The notes: a model not told the origin generated them from the sequence alone. DNA of 64,000 nucleotides from Streptomyces wuyuanensis (GCF_900103455.1 NZ_FNHI01000030.1:1-64000); one strand, 5' to 3'. Positions 56,537 through 64,000 are shown, counted from the stretch's first letter. Numbers and translations: made by a program.

Positions 56537-57700
56537 ATGGATGCGGGGCTCAAGCGCGAGCTGGAGGAGAAGGTCCGGGCCGGCGAGCGGCTGAGCCGCG
56601 AGGACGGCATCGCCCTGTACGAGTCGGACGACCTGGCCTGGCTGGGGGGCCTCGCGCACGAGGTCCGTACGCGCAAGAACGGTGACGTGGTCCACTTCAA
56701 CGTCAACCGCCACCTCAACATGACGAACGTCTGCACGGCGTCGTGCGCGTACTGCTCGTTCCAGCGCAAGCCGGGCGAGAAGGACGCGTACACGATGCGC
56801 ATCGAGGAGGCCGTCCGCCTCGCCAAGGCGATGGAGAGCGACAACCTCACCGAGCTGCACATCGTCAACGGGCTCCACCCGAACCTGCCGTGGCGCTACT
56901 ACCCGCGGTCCCTCCGCGAGCTGAAGCAGGCCCTGCCGGACGTCTCGCTGAAGGCCTTCACGGCGACCGAGATCCACCACTTCGAGACCATCTCCGGGCT
57001 GACCGCGTCGGAGATCCTGGACGAACTCATCGACGCCGGTCTGGAGTCGCTGACCGGCGGCGGCGCCGAGATCTTCGACTGGGAGGTCCGCCAGCACATC
57101 GTGGACCACCGGACCCACTGGGAGGACTGGTCCCGGATCCACCGCCTCGCGCACGAGAAGGGTCTGAAGACCCCGTGCACGATGCTGTACGGGCACATCG
57201 AGGAGCCCCGCCACCGCGTGGACCACGTCCTGCGGCTTCGTGAGCTTCAGGACGAGACCGGCGGCTTCCAGGTCTTCATCCCGCTGCGGTACCAGCACGA
57301 CTTCGTCGACATGAAGGACGGCAAGGTCCGCAACAGGCTCCAGGCCCGGACGACGATGGCGACGGGCGCCGAGGCGCTGAAGACCTTCGCGGTCTCCCGG
57401 CTGCTGTTCGACAACGTCCCGCACGTCAAGGTCTTCTGGGTGATGCACGGCGTGCAGACCGCGCAACTGGCGCTGCAGCACGGCGCGGACGACATGGACG
57501 GTTCGGTCGTCGAGTACAAGATCACCCACGACGCGGACAACTACGGCACGCCGAACAAGCTGACGCGCGACGACCTGCTGGAGCTGATCCGCGACGCCGG
57601 CTTCCGCCCGGTGGAGCGGAACACCCGCTACGAGGTCATCCGCGAGTACCCGGGCCCCGACGGCGACCGCCGCGAGTCGCCCCAGCCCATGCGGGTCTGA
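56537..57700 (+). CDS. mqnE: Aminofutalosine synthase MqnE
   Basis: This 387-aa radical-SAM enzyme adds a carboxyvinyl-derived radical to chorismate-derived substrate and SAM adenosine, giving aminofutalosine, an early step of menaquinone synthesis. The cluster-binding CTASCAYCSF (CxxxCxxC) is at ~70-78. RHLNMTNVC before it and YYPRSLRELKQAL, SGLTASEILDELIDAGLESLTGGGAEIF and KVFWVMHGVQTAQLALQHGADDMDGSV are MqnE features. ATG 56537 follows GGGAGG. It completes the cluster with the ubiD-, ubiA- and ubiX-like genes. Confidence 0.94.
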   Translation: MDAGLKRELEEKVRAGERLSREDGIALYESDDLAWLGGLAHEVRTRKNGDVVHFNVNRHLNMTNVCTASCAYCSFQRKPGEKDAYTMRIEEAVRLAKAMESDNLTELHIVNGLHPNLPWRYYPRSLRELKQALPDVSLKAFTATEIHHFETISGLTASEILDELIDAGLESLTGGGAEIFDWEVRQHIVDHRTHWEDWSRIHRLAHEKGLKTPCTMLYGHIEEPRHRVDHVLRLRELQDETGGFQVFIPLRYQHDFVDMKDGKVRNRLQARTTMATGAEALKTFAVSRLLFDNVPHVKVFWVMHGVQTAQLALQHGADDMDGSVVEYKITHDADNYGTPNKLTRDDLLELIRDAGFRPVERNTRYEVIREYPGPDGDRRESPQPMRV

Positions 57701-57829
57701 CGCATCCGGCCCCGCACACGGGGCCGAGCCCGCGGCCGTTGCGCCCCGGTCCCACCCGCCCGCGAGGGCGTGCCCCGCCCCCACCAGGGGCCGGCGGGCG
57801 GGGGCCGGGGCGTTGTTATCGTCGGGGGC

Positions 57830-58354
57830 ATGGCCCTGGAATTCACGCTCGATCCGCCTGTCGACCCCGCGCTCCGCGACGGGATCCTCAGGCTCTGGAC
57901 CGACGTGAGCAATGCCGACGGGGCCGTGGGTTTCGTCCCGCCGGTGAGCACGGAGGACGTGCGGCCCGAACTGGTGCGGCATCTGGTGGCGATGGCCGAG
58001 GGGCGGGCGCGGCTGCTCGTCGGGTGCGACGAGCAGGGCGACGTCGCCGCCGCCGCGTTCCTCACGCACAACGCGCACCGGCTGATGCGGCACTGGATCT
58101 GGCTCTACACGGTGATGGTGCACCCCCGGCACCAGGGCAAGGGCTACGGCCGGGACCTGCTCGCCGAGGCCGCCGGCGTGGCACGCGGGATGCGCGGCAT
58201 CACGGCGATACGCCTCACCTGCCGCGGCGGCGCGGGGCTGGAGCGGTTCTACGCCTCCTGCGGCTACAAGGAGGTCGGGCGGGTGCCCGACGCGATCCGC
58301 GTCTCCGACGGCGACTTCCGTGACGACATCACGATGCTGCTCCCGCTGGTGTGA
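57830..58354 (+). CDS. GNAT-family N-acetyltransferase
   Basis: The 174-aa enzyme shows the acetyl-CoA motif VMVHPRHQGKGYGRDLLAEAAGVA (Q/RxxGxG/A) and the C-terminal AGLERFYASCGYKEVGRVPD typical of small-molecule GNATs. ATG 57830 was chosen, as the upstream frame is Gly/Pro-rich. No SD is seen; GTTATC is ~10 nt upstream. The substrate is unknown. Confidence 0.85.
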   Translation: MALEFTLDPPVDPALRDGILRLWTDVSNADGAVGFVPPVSTEDVRPELVRHLVAMAEGRARLLVGCDEQGDVAAAAFLTHNAHRLMRHWIWLYTVMVHPRHQGKGYGRDLLAEAAGVARGMRGITAIRLTCRGGAGLERFYASCGYKEVGRVPDAIRVSDGDFRDDITMLLPLV

Positions 58355-58459
58355 CCCGCCTCGGGTGCCGTGTGGCCCGGTCCTGCCGGAGCCGCCTAAA
58401 AGACCACAGTCGGGACGTGCTTCACTGGACGGGCGACTCAGTGAAGGAAAGGGGCCGTC

Positions 58460-58750
58460 GTGTCCGACAGCAAGACGAGCGCCACGCTCCGGTACACCCT
58501 CATGCGGCTCGGCGTCTTCGTCGGCTGCTTCTTCGTCCTGTGGGGACTGGTGTACCTGCGCGTACTGCCGCGCGGCCTGGGCGACTCCAACCTGCTGTGG
58601 GTGCTCGTCCTGTCCGTCCTGATCTCGGCGCCGCTGAGCTTCGTCCTGCTGCGCAGGCAGCGCGAGGCGATGTCCGAGCAGATCGCCGCGAAGGTCGACC
58701 GGGCCAAGACCCGCCTGGAAGCCAACCGCACGCGCGAGGACGTCCAGTAG
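58460..58750 (+). CDS. DUF4229 domain-containing membrane protein
   Basis: The 96-aa protein has two membrane segments (TLMRLGVFVGCFFVLWGLVYLRVL and LLWVLVLSVLISAPLSFVLL) followed by a charged helix (RRQREAMSEQIAAKVDRAKTRLE) and a short tail, matching DUF4229. GTG 58460 has GAAAGGGG upstream. DUF4229 proteins are widespread in actinomycetes, next to menaquinone genes in several (from memory); no function is known. A terminator follows at 58821. Confidence 0.82.
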   Translation: MSDSKTSATLRYTLMRLGVFVGCFFVLWGLVYLRVLPRGLGDSNLLWVLVLSVLISAPLSFVLLRRQREAMSEQIAAKVDRAKTRLEANRTREDVQ

Positions 58751-58820
58751 CGCGCGACGGAGTCCGGTGGCTCCACCGGCTGACGTAACCTTCGTCACAC
58801 CGGACTCCACAGACCCCACG

Positions 58821-58854
58821 CCCCGGCACGGGAGCAGACGCTCCCGTGCCGGGG
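58821..58854 (+). terminator. Terminator after DUF4229 gene
   Basis: CCCCGGCACGGGAGC (58821-58835) pairs perfectly with GCTCCCGTGCCGGGG (58840-58854) around AGAC; a T run follows at ~58861. Strong intrinsic terminator. Confidence 0.88.
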
Positions 58855-58891
58855 CCGTGCTGTTTCCGGACACGCGATGGCGCGATGCCGA

Positions 58892-58920
58892 CTCAAAGTC
58901 CGGCTTTGAGGATCTCAAAG
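58892..58920. promoter_or_regulatory. Repeated CTCAAAG half-sites upstream of symporter leader
   Basis: CTCAAAG (58892), CTTTGAG (58904) and CTCAAAG (58914) occur within 29 bp. The last two form a perfect 7-bp inverted repeat with a 3-bp spacer. This looks like a MarR-type operator just upstream of the leader peptide start at 58943. Confidence 0.5.
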
Positions 58921-58942
58921 TTCAAGTGTTAACGTGTGGGCC

Positions 58943-59089
58943 ATGACGACAGCAGCGTGCCCCGAAACGGTCATGAGCCTTCCGCTCGTGACGCGCCTGC
59001 ACGTCGACCTGCGCCTCCCCCTCGCGCCTCGCTGCGCCGGTCCCGGAGGCGCCCCCGGCAGGTCCGCGGTCTGTTGCCGCCCGGTCTGA
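58943..59089 (+). CDS. Cysteine-containing putative leader peptide
   Basis: This 48-codon ORF begins MTTAACPETVMSLPLVTRLHVDLRL and ends SAVCCRPV. The LVTRxHVDL and Ser-Ala-x-Cys-Cys elements match a known actinomycete leader-peptide family found upstream of transport and sulfur-metabolism genes. ATG 58973 is an equally likely start giving a 38-residue peptide. It is followed by an 88-nt gap to the symporter start. It probably acts as a sensing ORF (attenuation or ribosome stalling); the effector is unknown. Confidence 0.7.
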   Translation: MTTAACPETVMSLPLVTRLHVDLRLPLAPRCAGPGGAPGRSAVCCRPV

Positions 59090-59177
59090 CCCGGTATCAC
59101 CCGGCGGCTTCCCCCGAGTGAAACGGGCGCCGCATCTCGTCTCCCGCTTGTCCGATACGCCTCACCGGAGTGTGTCC

Positions 59178-60515
59178 GTGTCCGCGAACTCCGCGACGCC
59201 CACCCACGCCAGCCGCATACCGAAGGTCCCGTTCTGGGCCCAGATCGTCGCCGGTCTCGTCGTCGGCGTCCTGCTCGGCTGGCTGGCCCGCAGTCAGGAC
59301 GTCACCTGGCTCCGCACGACCCTGGAGCAGGTCGGCGACATCTTCGTCCAGTTGCTGAAGCTGGCCGTCGCTCCGCTCGTGTTCTTCGCGATCATGGTGT
59401 CGATCACCAATCTGCGGAGGGTCAACAACGCCGCCCGGCTGGCCGGCCGCACCCTGCTGTGGTTCATGATCACATCGCTCATCGCCGTGGCGATCGGCCT
59501 CGCGATCGGCCTGCTCACCAACCCCGGCGCGGGCACCGGTCTCACTCGGCAGGACGGCGAGAAGCCGGAGAAGGCCGGTTCCTGGATCGACTTCCTCACC
59601 GGCATCGTGCCCACGGACGTCATCACGCCCTTCACCGAGCTGAACGTCCTTCAGATCGTGTTCATGGCCGCCGTCGCCGGTGTCGCCGCGCTCAAGCTCG
59701 GCGACCGTGCCCAGCCGATCCTCACCTTCAGCGAGTCCGTGCTGGAGCTGCTCCAGAAGGCCCTGTGGTGGGTCATCCGGCTGGCCCCGCTCGGCACCGT
59801 TGGTCTCATCGGCTACGCGATCGCCGACTACGGCTGGGACCTCATCGGCAAGTACGCCACCTTCACGGCCGACGTCTACATCGGCTGTGCGCTGGTCCTG
59901 TTCGGCGTGTACCCGCTGCTGCTGGCGACCGTGGCCAAGGTCAACCCGCTGCAGTTCTTCAAGGGCGCCTGGCCGGCCATCCAGCTCGCCTTCGTCTCGC
60001 GCTCCTCGGTCGGCACGATGCCGGTCACCCAGAAGGTCACCGAGCGGCTCGGCGTTCCGAAGGAGTACACCTCCTTCGCCGTGCCGTTCGGCGCGACGAC
60101 GAAGATGGACGGCTGCGCCGCCGTCTACCCGGCGCTGGCCGCGATCTTCATCGCGCAGATCTTCGACGTGCAGCTCGGAGTGCAGGACTACCTGCTGATC
60201 GCCTTCGTCTCGGTCGTCGGATCGGCCGCCACCGCCGGCCTCACCGGCGCGACGGTCATGCTGACGCTGACCCTCTCCACGCTGGGCCTCCCGCTGGAGG
60301 GCGTGGGTCTGCTGATGGCGATCGACCCGATCCTGGACATGATGAGGACCGCGACGAACGTCGCCGGCCAGGCCGTCGTTCCGGTGATCGTCGCCGCCCG
60401 CGAGAACATCCTCGACCGCGACGCGTACGACTCGGCCTCGGCCTCCCCGGTGGACGACGTGGACGCGGACGTCCGCGAGCCGGAGCGGAAGGTGGCCGTG
60501 GCCGCCGCCGTGTGA
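59178..60515 (+). CDS. Dicarboxylate/amino acid:cation symporter (DAACS family)
   Basis: The 445-aa membrane protein (~8 helices and two re-entrant loops) is of the GltP/DctA type. Seen: IVAGLVVGVLLGWLAR, the Ser-rich hairpin FVSRSSVGTMPV, GATTKMDGCAAVYPALAAIF (MDG signature, Cys instead of the usual Thr) and IDPILDMMRTATNVAGQ (DxxRTxxNV). It takes up glutamate, aspartate or C4-dicarboxylates with Na+/H+. GTG 59178 has GGAG 7 nt upstream. A leader peptide and CTCAAAG repeats precede it, suggesting regulated uptake. Confidence 0.9.
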   Translation: MSANSATPTHASRIPKVPFWAQIVAGLVVGVLLGWLARSQDVTWLRTTLEQVGDIFVQLLKLAVAPLVFFAIMVSITNLRRVNNAARLAGRTLLWFMITSLIAVAIGLAIGLLTNPGAGTGLTRQDGEKPEKAGSWIDFLTGIVPTDVITPFTELNVLQIVFMAAVAGVAALKLGDRAQPILTFSESVLELLQKALWWVIRLAPLGTVGLIGYAIADYGWDLIGKYATFTADVYIGCALVLFGVYPLLLATVAKVNPLQFFKGAWPAIQLAFVSRSSVGTMPVTQKVTERLGVPKEYTSFAVPFGATTKMDGCAAVYPALAAIFIAQIFDVQLGVQDYLLIAFVSVVGSAATAGLTGATVMLTLTLSTLGLPLEGVGLLMAIDPILDMMRTATNVAGQAVVPVIVAARENILDRDAYDSASASPVDDVDADVREPERKVAVAAAV

Positions 60516-60541
60516 GGGCCGCAGCGCCGCGGCAACCGCGA

Positions 60542-60574
60542 GAGGGCCCCGGATCCGCCGGATCCGGGGCCCTC
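60542..60574 (+). terminator. Terminator after symporter
   Basis: A perfect 15-bp stem, GAGGGCCCCGGATCC (60542-60556) with GGATCCGGGGCCCTC (60560-60574), closes a GCC loop. It ends the symporter unit. Confidence 0.85.
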
Positions 60575-60605
60575 CGTCGTCGGGGTCGGCGCGCGGGGGC
60601 ACGCG

Positions 60606-60940
60606 TCATCGCCGGGGGGCTTCCAGGCGCGCGAAGCGCCGGGGCGTCGTCTCCCAGCCCCGGCCGGCAAGGCCCAGTGTGAGCTGCCCCTCGGACCAGG
60701 TGCCGCGCACCACGATCAGGCGACGTGCTGCTCGTAGCGCGCCGTGCGCACGCCTGGGATGGGCACTTCGCGACGCAGCCAGGTGGCGTTGGCCGCGGCG
60801 TTCTCGGGCCGGGGAGCGGGCCGTACGAGTACGTCGAGGACGGTGCCGTCCCGGTAGAACCGGAACACCTGCACGTCTGCGCTGAAGATGCCGCTCAGCG
60901 GAACGGGCCCCCGGTGGCGATTCCGTCGGGACACTGGCAC
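60606..60940 (-). pseudogene. Frame-disrupted small protein (unassigned family)
   Basis: On the minus strand residues GIFSADVQVFRFYRDGTVLDVLVRP and then ENAAANATWLRREVPIPGVRTARYEQH read as a good coding sequence to a stop at 60716. A second stretch in another frame, LIVVRGTWSEGQLTLGLAGRGWETTPRRFARLE, continues to a stop at 60606. The two look like the halves of one protein separated by an internal deletion or frameshift. The family was not recognised. Bases 60941-61143 hold only presumed promoter sequence for bL37. Confidence 0.6.
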
Positions 60941-61143
60941 CCCCAGGTGTTCGGTGATCGCTGCCCGGCCACCGACCCTACGGGTGGACCGTCCCCGGTC
61001 CGGGGTGCTTCCCCGGCCGTACCCGTGCGGGCCGGTGGTCGAGGGGGGCCGGCCGTGTCGGCGGGCCGTGGGTGCGGAGCCGGAGCGGCCGCCCTAGACT
61101 GGCAAGATCATCGTTTTTCATCCGGAAGCGGGAGATTCGCACC

Positions 61144-61218
61144 ATGTCGAAGCGAGGCAACAAGCGACGGGCCAGGAAGAAGAGGAAGGCCAATCACGGC
61201 AAGCGTCCCAACGCCTGA
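61144..61218 (+). CDS. Large ribosomal subunit protein bL37
   Basis: This 24-residue, highly basic peptide reads MSKRGNKRRARKKRKANHGK and then RPNA, matching the actinobacterial 50S protein bL37 (MAKRGRKKRDR...ANHGKRPNA in mycobacteria). ATG 61144 and TGA 61216-61218 are clear. TAGACT (61096-61101) is a plausible -10. Too short for standard gene calling. The next gene (TetR) begins 156 nt further on. Confidence 0.9.
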   Translation: MSKRGNKRRARKKRKANHGKRPNA

Positions 61219-61331
61219 CGGCCCCCACGCCCCGACCGCCCGCGCCGACCGGCGCGGCCCGCCCGAGGACCGGTCCGCGAACCGCGCGGACCGGTCCTCG
61301 GCGTATTCGCCCGATGGCGGGCCTTAGGCTT

Positions 61332-61349
61332 ACCGAACAGTAGATCGGT
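61332..61349. promoter_or_regulatory. Candidate TetR operator
   Basis: ACCGA (61332-61336) and TCGGT (61345-61349) form an inverted repeat with an 8-bp spacer, 25 nt before the tetR GTG. A TTAGGCTTACCG stretch that may contain the -10 overlaps it. Confidence 0.45.
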
Positions 61350-61373
61350 GGCAGGGCCGGGAGGGCGTCTGAC

Positions 61374-62021
61374 GTGGATGGTGCCGGTAGGAGCAAGCGG
61401 ATGCCGCGTGCCATGCGGGAGCAGCAGATGCTCGACGCCGCAGTGCAGACGTTCGGGCAACGTGGCTACCGGGCGGCATCGATGGACGAGATCGCCGAGC
61501 TCGCGGGCGTGTCCAAGCCGCTGGTCTACCTCTATCTGAACTCCAAGGAGGACCTCTTCACCGCCTGTATCCGGCGCGAGTCCGCGGCCCTGGTCGCGGC
61601 CGTGCGGGCGGCGGTGGACCCGGGACTGCCGGCGGACCGGCAGCTGTGGGAGGGCCTCACCGCGTTCTTCGGGCACACGACGGAGCACCCGGACGCGTGG
61701 GCCGTGCTGCACCGGCAGGCCCGTACGCACGGGGAGCCGTTCGCCGCCGAGGTGGCCGTGATGCGGGACGAGATCGTGGCGTTCGTGACGGGCTTGATCG
61801 GGGTGGCGGCGCGCGAGTCCCTCGGGGACGGCGAACTCGCCGACAAGGACGTGGCGGGTCTCGCCCAGGCGCTCGTCGGCGCGGCGGAGTCGCTGGCCGG
61901 GTGGGCCAACGACACTCCGGGCGTCTCGGCGAGGGAGGCGGCCGCGACCTTGATGAACTTCGCGTGGGAGGGCCTCGGCAACCTCATGAAGGGCCAACGC
62001 TGGTCGCCGTCCGCCCGATGA
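61374..62021 (+). CDS. TetR-family transcriptional regulator
   Basis: The 215-aa protein has the TetR HTH MREQQMLDAAVQTFGQRGYRAASMDEIAELAGVSKPLVYLYLNSKEDLF (~12-60) and a helical ligand-binding C-terminus. GTG 61374 has GGGAGGG 8 nt upstream. Its 3' end overlaps the convergent MaoC gene by 38 nt. With the MaoC/FabG pair it suggests control of a fatty-acyl-type metabolic unit (inference). An inverted repeat just upstream may be its operator. Confidence 0.88.
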   Translation: MDGAGRSKRMPRAMREQQMLDAAVQTFGQRGYRAASMDEIAELAGVSKPLVYLYLNSKEDLFTACIRRESAALVAAVRAAVDPGLPADRQLWEGLTAFFGHTTEHPDAWAVLHRQARTHGEPFAAEVAVMRDEIVAFVTGLIGVAARESLGDGELADKDVAGLAQALVGAAESLAGWANDTPGVSAREAAATLMNFAWEGLGNLMKGQRWSPSAR

Positions 62022-63024
62022 GGTGCACCCGGCCCTCGGGGCCGGTCCCGCGCAGCTCGAAGACCCCGTCGCCCGTGGCCGTGTCGCCGGCGGCGTAGGC
62101 GACGGACCCGGGCAGCAGCACGGGCGCCTTGAACTCGGCTTCCGCGTAACGGAGTTCCCGAGGGTTCCGCTCGGCCAGACACCGGGCGAACGTCCACATG
62201 CCGTGGGCGATCGCGCGGGGGAAGCCGAAGGGGCGAGCGGTCGCCGCGTACAGATGGATGGGGTTGCGGTCCCCGGATGCGGCGCCGTAGCGGCGCCCGA
62301 GGACCGCCGGGAGCTGCCACGACGCGCGCTCGTTCAGCGCGGAAGGGGCCTGCGGCGGACCGTCGTTCGCGAGGCCGGGCCCCGGCGCACCGCCCTTCAC
62401 CGGACAGCCGTCGGCCGGAAACCTGCGCGCCGCCGGGCCACCCGGTGCGGGTGCGGCGCCGGTCCGCCCGCCGGCTCCTCGGCGTTCCGGCGTCACCGCG
62501 GTTCCGTCCGCCGTCGTCCCCTCCGCCCGCCCGGGCCGCGGATGCCGCGAGAGATACGTGCTGCCCGACTCCCACACGAGTTCGCCGTCGAGCCGGGCCT
62601 CGGTCACCAACGTCACCTCCGTGCCCCGCCGGTGCGGCCGCAGACCGGTCGCGTGGACCGAGATCTCCGGCCGGTCGTCCGTCCGGATGTCCCGGTGGCG
62701 GGTGATCTCGATTCGGGTGTGCACCAGCCCGAGGACCGGCAGGGGGAAGCCGCGGCCGGCCATCAGCCGCATGGCGATCGGGAAGCCGAGGACGTGCGGA
62801 TACGTGATCGGCAGCGGGCCGGTGGTGTCGAAGCCGCACACACGGGCGTACGCGGCCGGCTGCGACGGATCCGCGGCCGCTCCCAGGAGCGTGAGCCGAG
62901 CCGACGGGAGCCGGGCACCCTCTTCCGCGCGGGCGAGGGCCCCGCGCCGGAACGGCGAGGCGAGGGCACCGCGCAGCAGGTTGGGCCACAGGGCGGGCGG
63001 TGAGGACAGAGTCCGGGTCTGCAC
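61984..63024 (-). CDS. MaoC-like acyl dehydratase (double hotdog)
   Basis: This 346-aa protein of the FAS1-MaoC/hydratase type has an N-terminal half (LLGAAADPSQPAAYARVCGFDTTGPLPITYPHVLGFPIAMRLMA) and a C-terminal hotdog with the hydratase motif YGAASGDRNPIHLYAATARPFGFPRAIAHGMWTFARCL (D-x4-H/GM). It acts on acyl thioesters, probably a fatty or polyketide-like acyl. A Pro/Ala/Gly-rich linker (~185-235) is unusual. GTG 63024 follows AAGGAG. Its stop overlaps the convergent TetR gene. The upstream FabG gene, 26 nt away, is on the same strand. Confidence 0.83.
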   Translation of the reverse strand: MQTRTLSSPPALWPNLLRGALASPFRRGALARAEEGARLPSARLTLLGAAADPSQPAAYARVCGFDTTGPLPITYPHVLGFPIAMRLMAGRGFPLPVLGLVHTRIEITRHRDIRTDDRPEISVHATGLRPHRRGTEVTLVTEARLDGELVWESGSTYLSRHPRPGRAEGTTADGTAVTPERRGAGGRTGAAPAPGGPAARRFPADGCPVKGGAPGPGLANDGPPQAPSALNERASWQLPAVLGRRYGAASGDRNPIHLYAATARPFGFPRAIAHGMWTFARCLAERNPRELRYAEAEFKAPVLLPGSVAYAAGDTATGDGVFELRGTGPEGRVHLIGRTATSVGPS

Positions 63025-63050
63025 GGCGGGTCTCCTTCGGGGCCGGGGCG

Positions 63051-64000
63051 TCACGCGCCGAGGAGCGACTGGCCGCACACCCGCACGACCTGGCCGTTCA
63101 CGGAGCCGGATGCCGGGTGCGCCAGCCAGGCCGTCGTCGCCCCGACGTCCTCCGGCAGACCGCCCTGGGCGAGTGAGTTCATCCTGCGGCCCGCCTCACG
63201 GATCAGCAGCGGCACGGCCGCGGTCATGCTCGTCTCGATGAAGCCGGGCGCGACGGCGTTGACCGTGACGCCGTGGTCCGCGGCGGCGCGCGGGGCGAGC
63301 GAGCGCACCAGGCCGATGATGCCGGCCTTGCTCGCCGCGTAGTTGGTCTGGCCGGAGTTGCCGGCGATGCCCGCGATGGAGGCCGTCGCCACGATCCGGC
63401 CGCCGGCCGCCACCACACCGGTCTTCAGCAGCGCGTCCGTGGTGTCGAGCACCGATGTGAGATTCACGTCCAGTACGGAACTCCAGTGCTCCGCCGACAT
63501 GTTGGAGAGCCGGCGGTCGCGGGTGACGCCCGCGTTGTGGACGAGGACGCCGAGCCCGTCGGGGAAGGCGTCGGCTATGCGCTCCGCCGCGTCGTCGGCC
63601 GTCATGTCCAGGGGGAGAGCCGCCGCGCCGAGCCGCTCGGCGGTGCGGTCGAGTTCGCCCCCGGCCTGGGGTGCGTCGAGGCAGACCACCCGGGCGCCGT
63701 CGCGGACGAGGGTTTCGGTGACGGCCGCGCCGATGCCGCGTGCCGCGCCGGTGACGAGCGCCGTGCGGCCGGCGAGCGGACGGGACCAGTCGTCGGGGGT
63801 GGTGACCGCGGTGTCGGACACCTCGACCGTCTGCCCGCTGACGTAGGCCGATCCGGGGGAGAGGAGGAACCGCAGCGTCGATTCGGCGGCGCGGGCGCCG
63901 CCCGCGATCCGCACCAGGTTCACCGTCCTGCCCCGGCCGGTCTCCTTGGCCAGGGAGCGCACGAATCCGTCCAGCGCCTGCTGGGCCGCCGCCTGGTGGT
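63051..64000 (-). CDS. FabG-type 3-oxoacyl-ACP reductase (partial, truncated by window edge)
   Basis: The visible ~316 residues lack the start, which lies beyond 64000. The visible part shows an N-terminal extension, then the SDR core: LAGRTALVTGAARGIGAAVTETL, VLVHNAGVTRDRRLSNMS, the catalytic Ser in VATASIAGIAGNSG and YAASKAG (YxxxK), ending NGQVVRVCGQSLLGA. The length and the N-terminal domain suggest the FabG4/high-molecular-weight type. It lies 26 nt upstream of the MaoC gene, so the two encode consecutive acyl-processing steps. HQAAAQQALDGFVRSLAKE is seen at the very edge. Confidence 0.87.
   Translation of the reverse strand, partial: HQAAAQQALDGFVRSLAKETGRGRTVNLVRIAGGARAAESTLRFLLSPGSAYVSGQTVEVSDTAVTTPDDWSRPLAGRTALVTGAARGIGAAVTETLVRDGARVVCLDAPQAGGELDRTAERLGAAALPLDMTADDAAERIADAFPDGLGVLVHNAGVTRDRRLSNMSAEHWSSVLDVNLTSVLDTTDALLKTGVVAAGGRIVATASIAGIAGNSGQTNYAASKAGIIGLVRSLAPRAAADHGVTVNAVAPGFIETSMTAAVPLLIREAGRRMNSLAQGGLPEDVGATTAWLAHPASGSVNGQVVRVCGQSLLGA

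Noticed and set aside
1..64000. CRISPR arrays, tRNA genes, complete insertion sequences, prophage
   Set aside because: No regularly spaced repeats, no tRNA cloverleaf, no intact transposase and no phage structural genes were seen.

Overview
This window is high-GC chromosomal DNA from a Streptomyces-type actinomycete. The evidence is the tail of an actinobacterial rRNA operon, many GTG/TTG starts, 4-bp ATGA/GTGA operon overlaps, leaderless-looking genes, and marker genes I recognise: the developmental sigma factor bldN with its anti-sigma rsbN, bdtA, redox sensor rex fused to the hemACD operon, class I lysyl-tRNA synthetase, and the futalosine-pathway gene mqnE. Family assignments come from motifs read in the sequence and remembered families; no database search was run.

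Layout. (1) 1-361: 23S 3' end, 5S rRNA, terminator. (2) 0.4-7.3 kb, plus strand: HAD phosphatase, MFS exporter, AcuC-type deacetylase, a conserved hypothetical, bdtA, the 32-residue ribosomal protein bS22, an epimerase and an acyltransferase. (3) 7.4-11.2 kb, minus strand: a HAD-IB hydrolase gene, then bldN, then rsbN, the last with its own promoter matching the sigma-BldN consensus. (4) 11.3-17.7 kb: glutaredoxin, Rex operator, rex-hemA-hemC-hemD and hemB, a redox-controlled tetrapyrrole operon. (5) 17.8-28 kb: DUF4253 protein, an IS110 scrap, an imine-reductase-like enzyme, DUF1876 protein, divergent argS/lysS separated by DnaA-box-like sequences, DUF2637 membrane protein and two DUF3558 lipoproteins. 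(6) 27.8-30.8 kb: rtcB, then a GntR/membrane-protein pair preceded by three operator half-sites at exact 20-bp spacing, then a decayed duplicate of the rtcB 3' end. (7) 30.8-42.3 kb: accessory-looking stretch of single genes (secreted peptidase, SDR, YnfA, FAD monooxygenase with divergent TetR, Mut7-C protein, GNAT, AraC, DinB-like, CorA) with a short repeated intergenic sequence. (8) 42.6-50.3 kb: hemL, histidine phosphatase, a NodB-like Tat lipoprotein and the System II cytochrome c maturation operon resA-ccdA-resB-ccsB. (9) 50.4-57.7 kb: small enzymes, then the menaquinone (futalosine) genes ubiD-like, ubiA-like, ubiX-like and mqnE with a rhomboid protease and an AsnC regulator. (10) 57.8-64 kb: GNAT, DUF4229, a cysteine-containing leader peptide ahead of a dicarboxylate/amino acid symporter, a broken gene, the 24-residue ribosomal protein bL37, and a TetR regulator opposite a MaoC dehydratase and a FabG-like reductase that runs off the window.

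Functional theme: much of the core DNA serves respiration (heme synthesis under Rex, cytochrome c maturation, menaquinone synthesis) beside the BldN developmental switch. From memory, blocks 2-5 follow the order of S. coelicolor SCO3332-SCO33xx in reverse, and blocks 8-9 follow SCO4468-SCO4495. If so, the accessory stretch between them lies at a junction that differs from that species. The most unusual items are the rtcB tail duplication around the GntR module, the phased operator array, the symporter leader peptide and the DnaA-box cluster.
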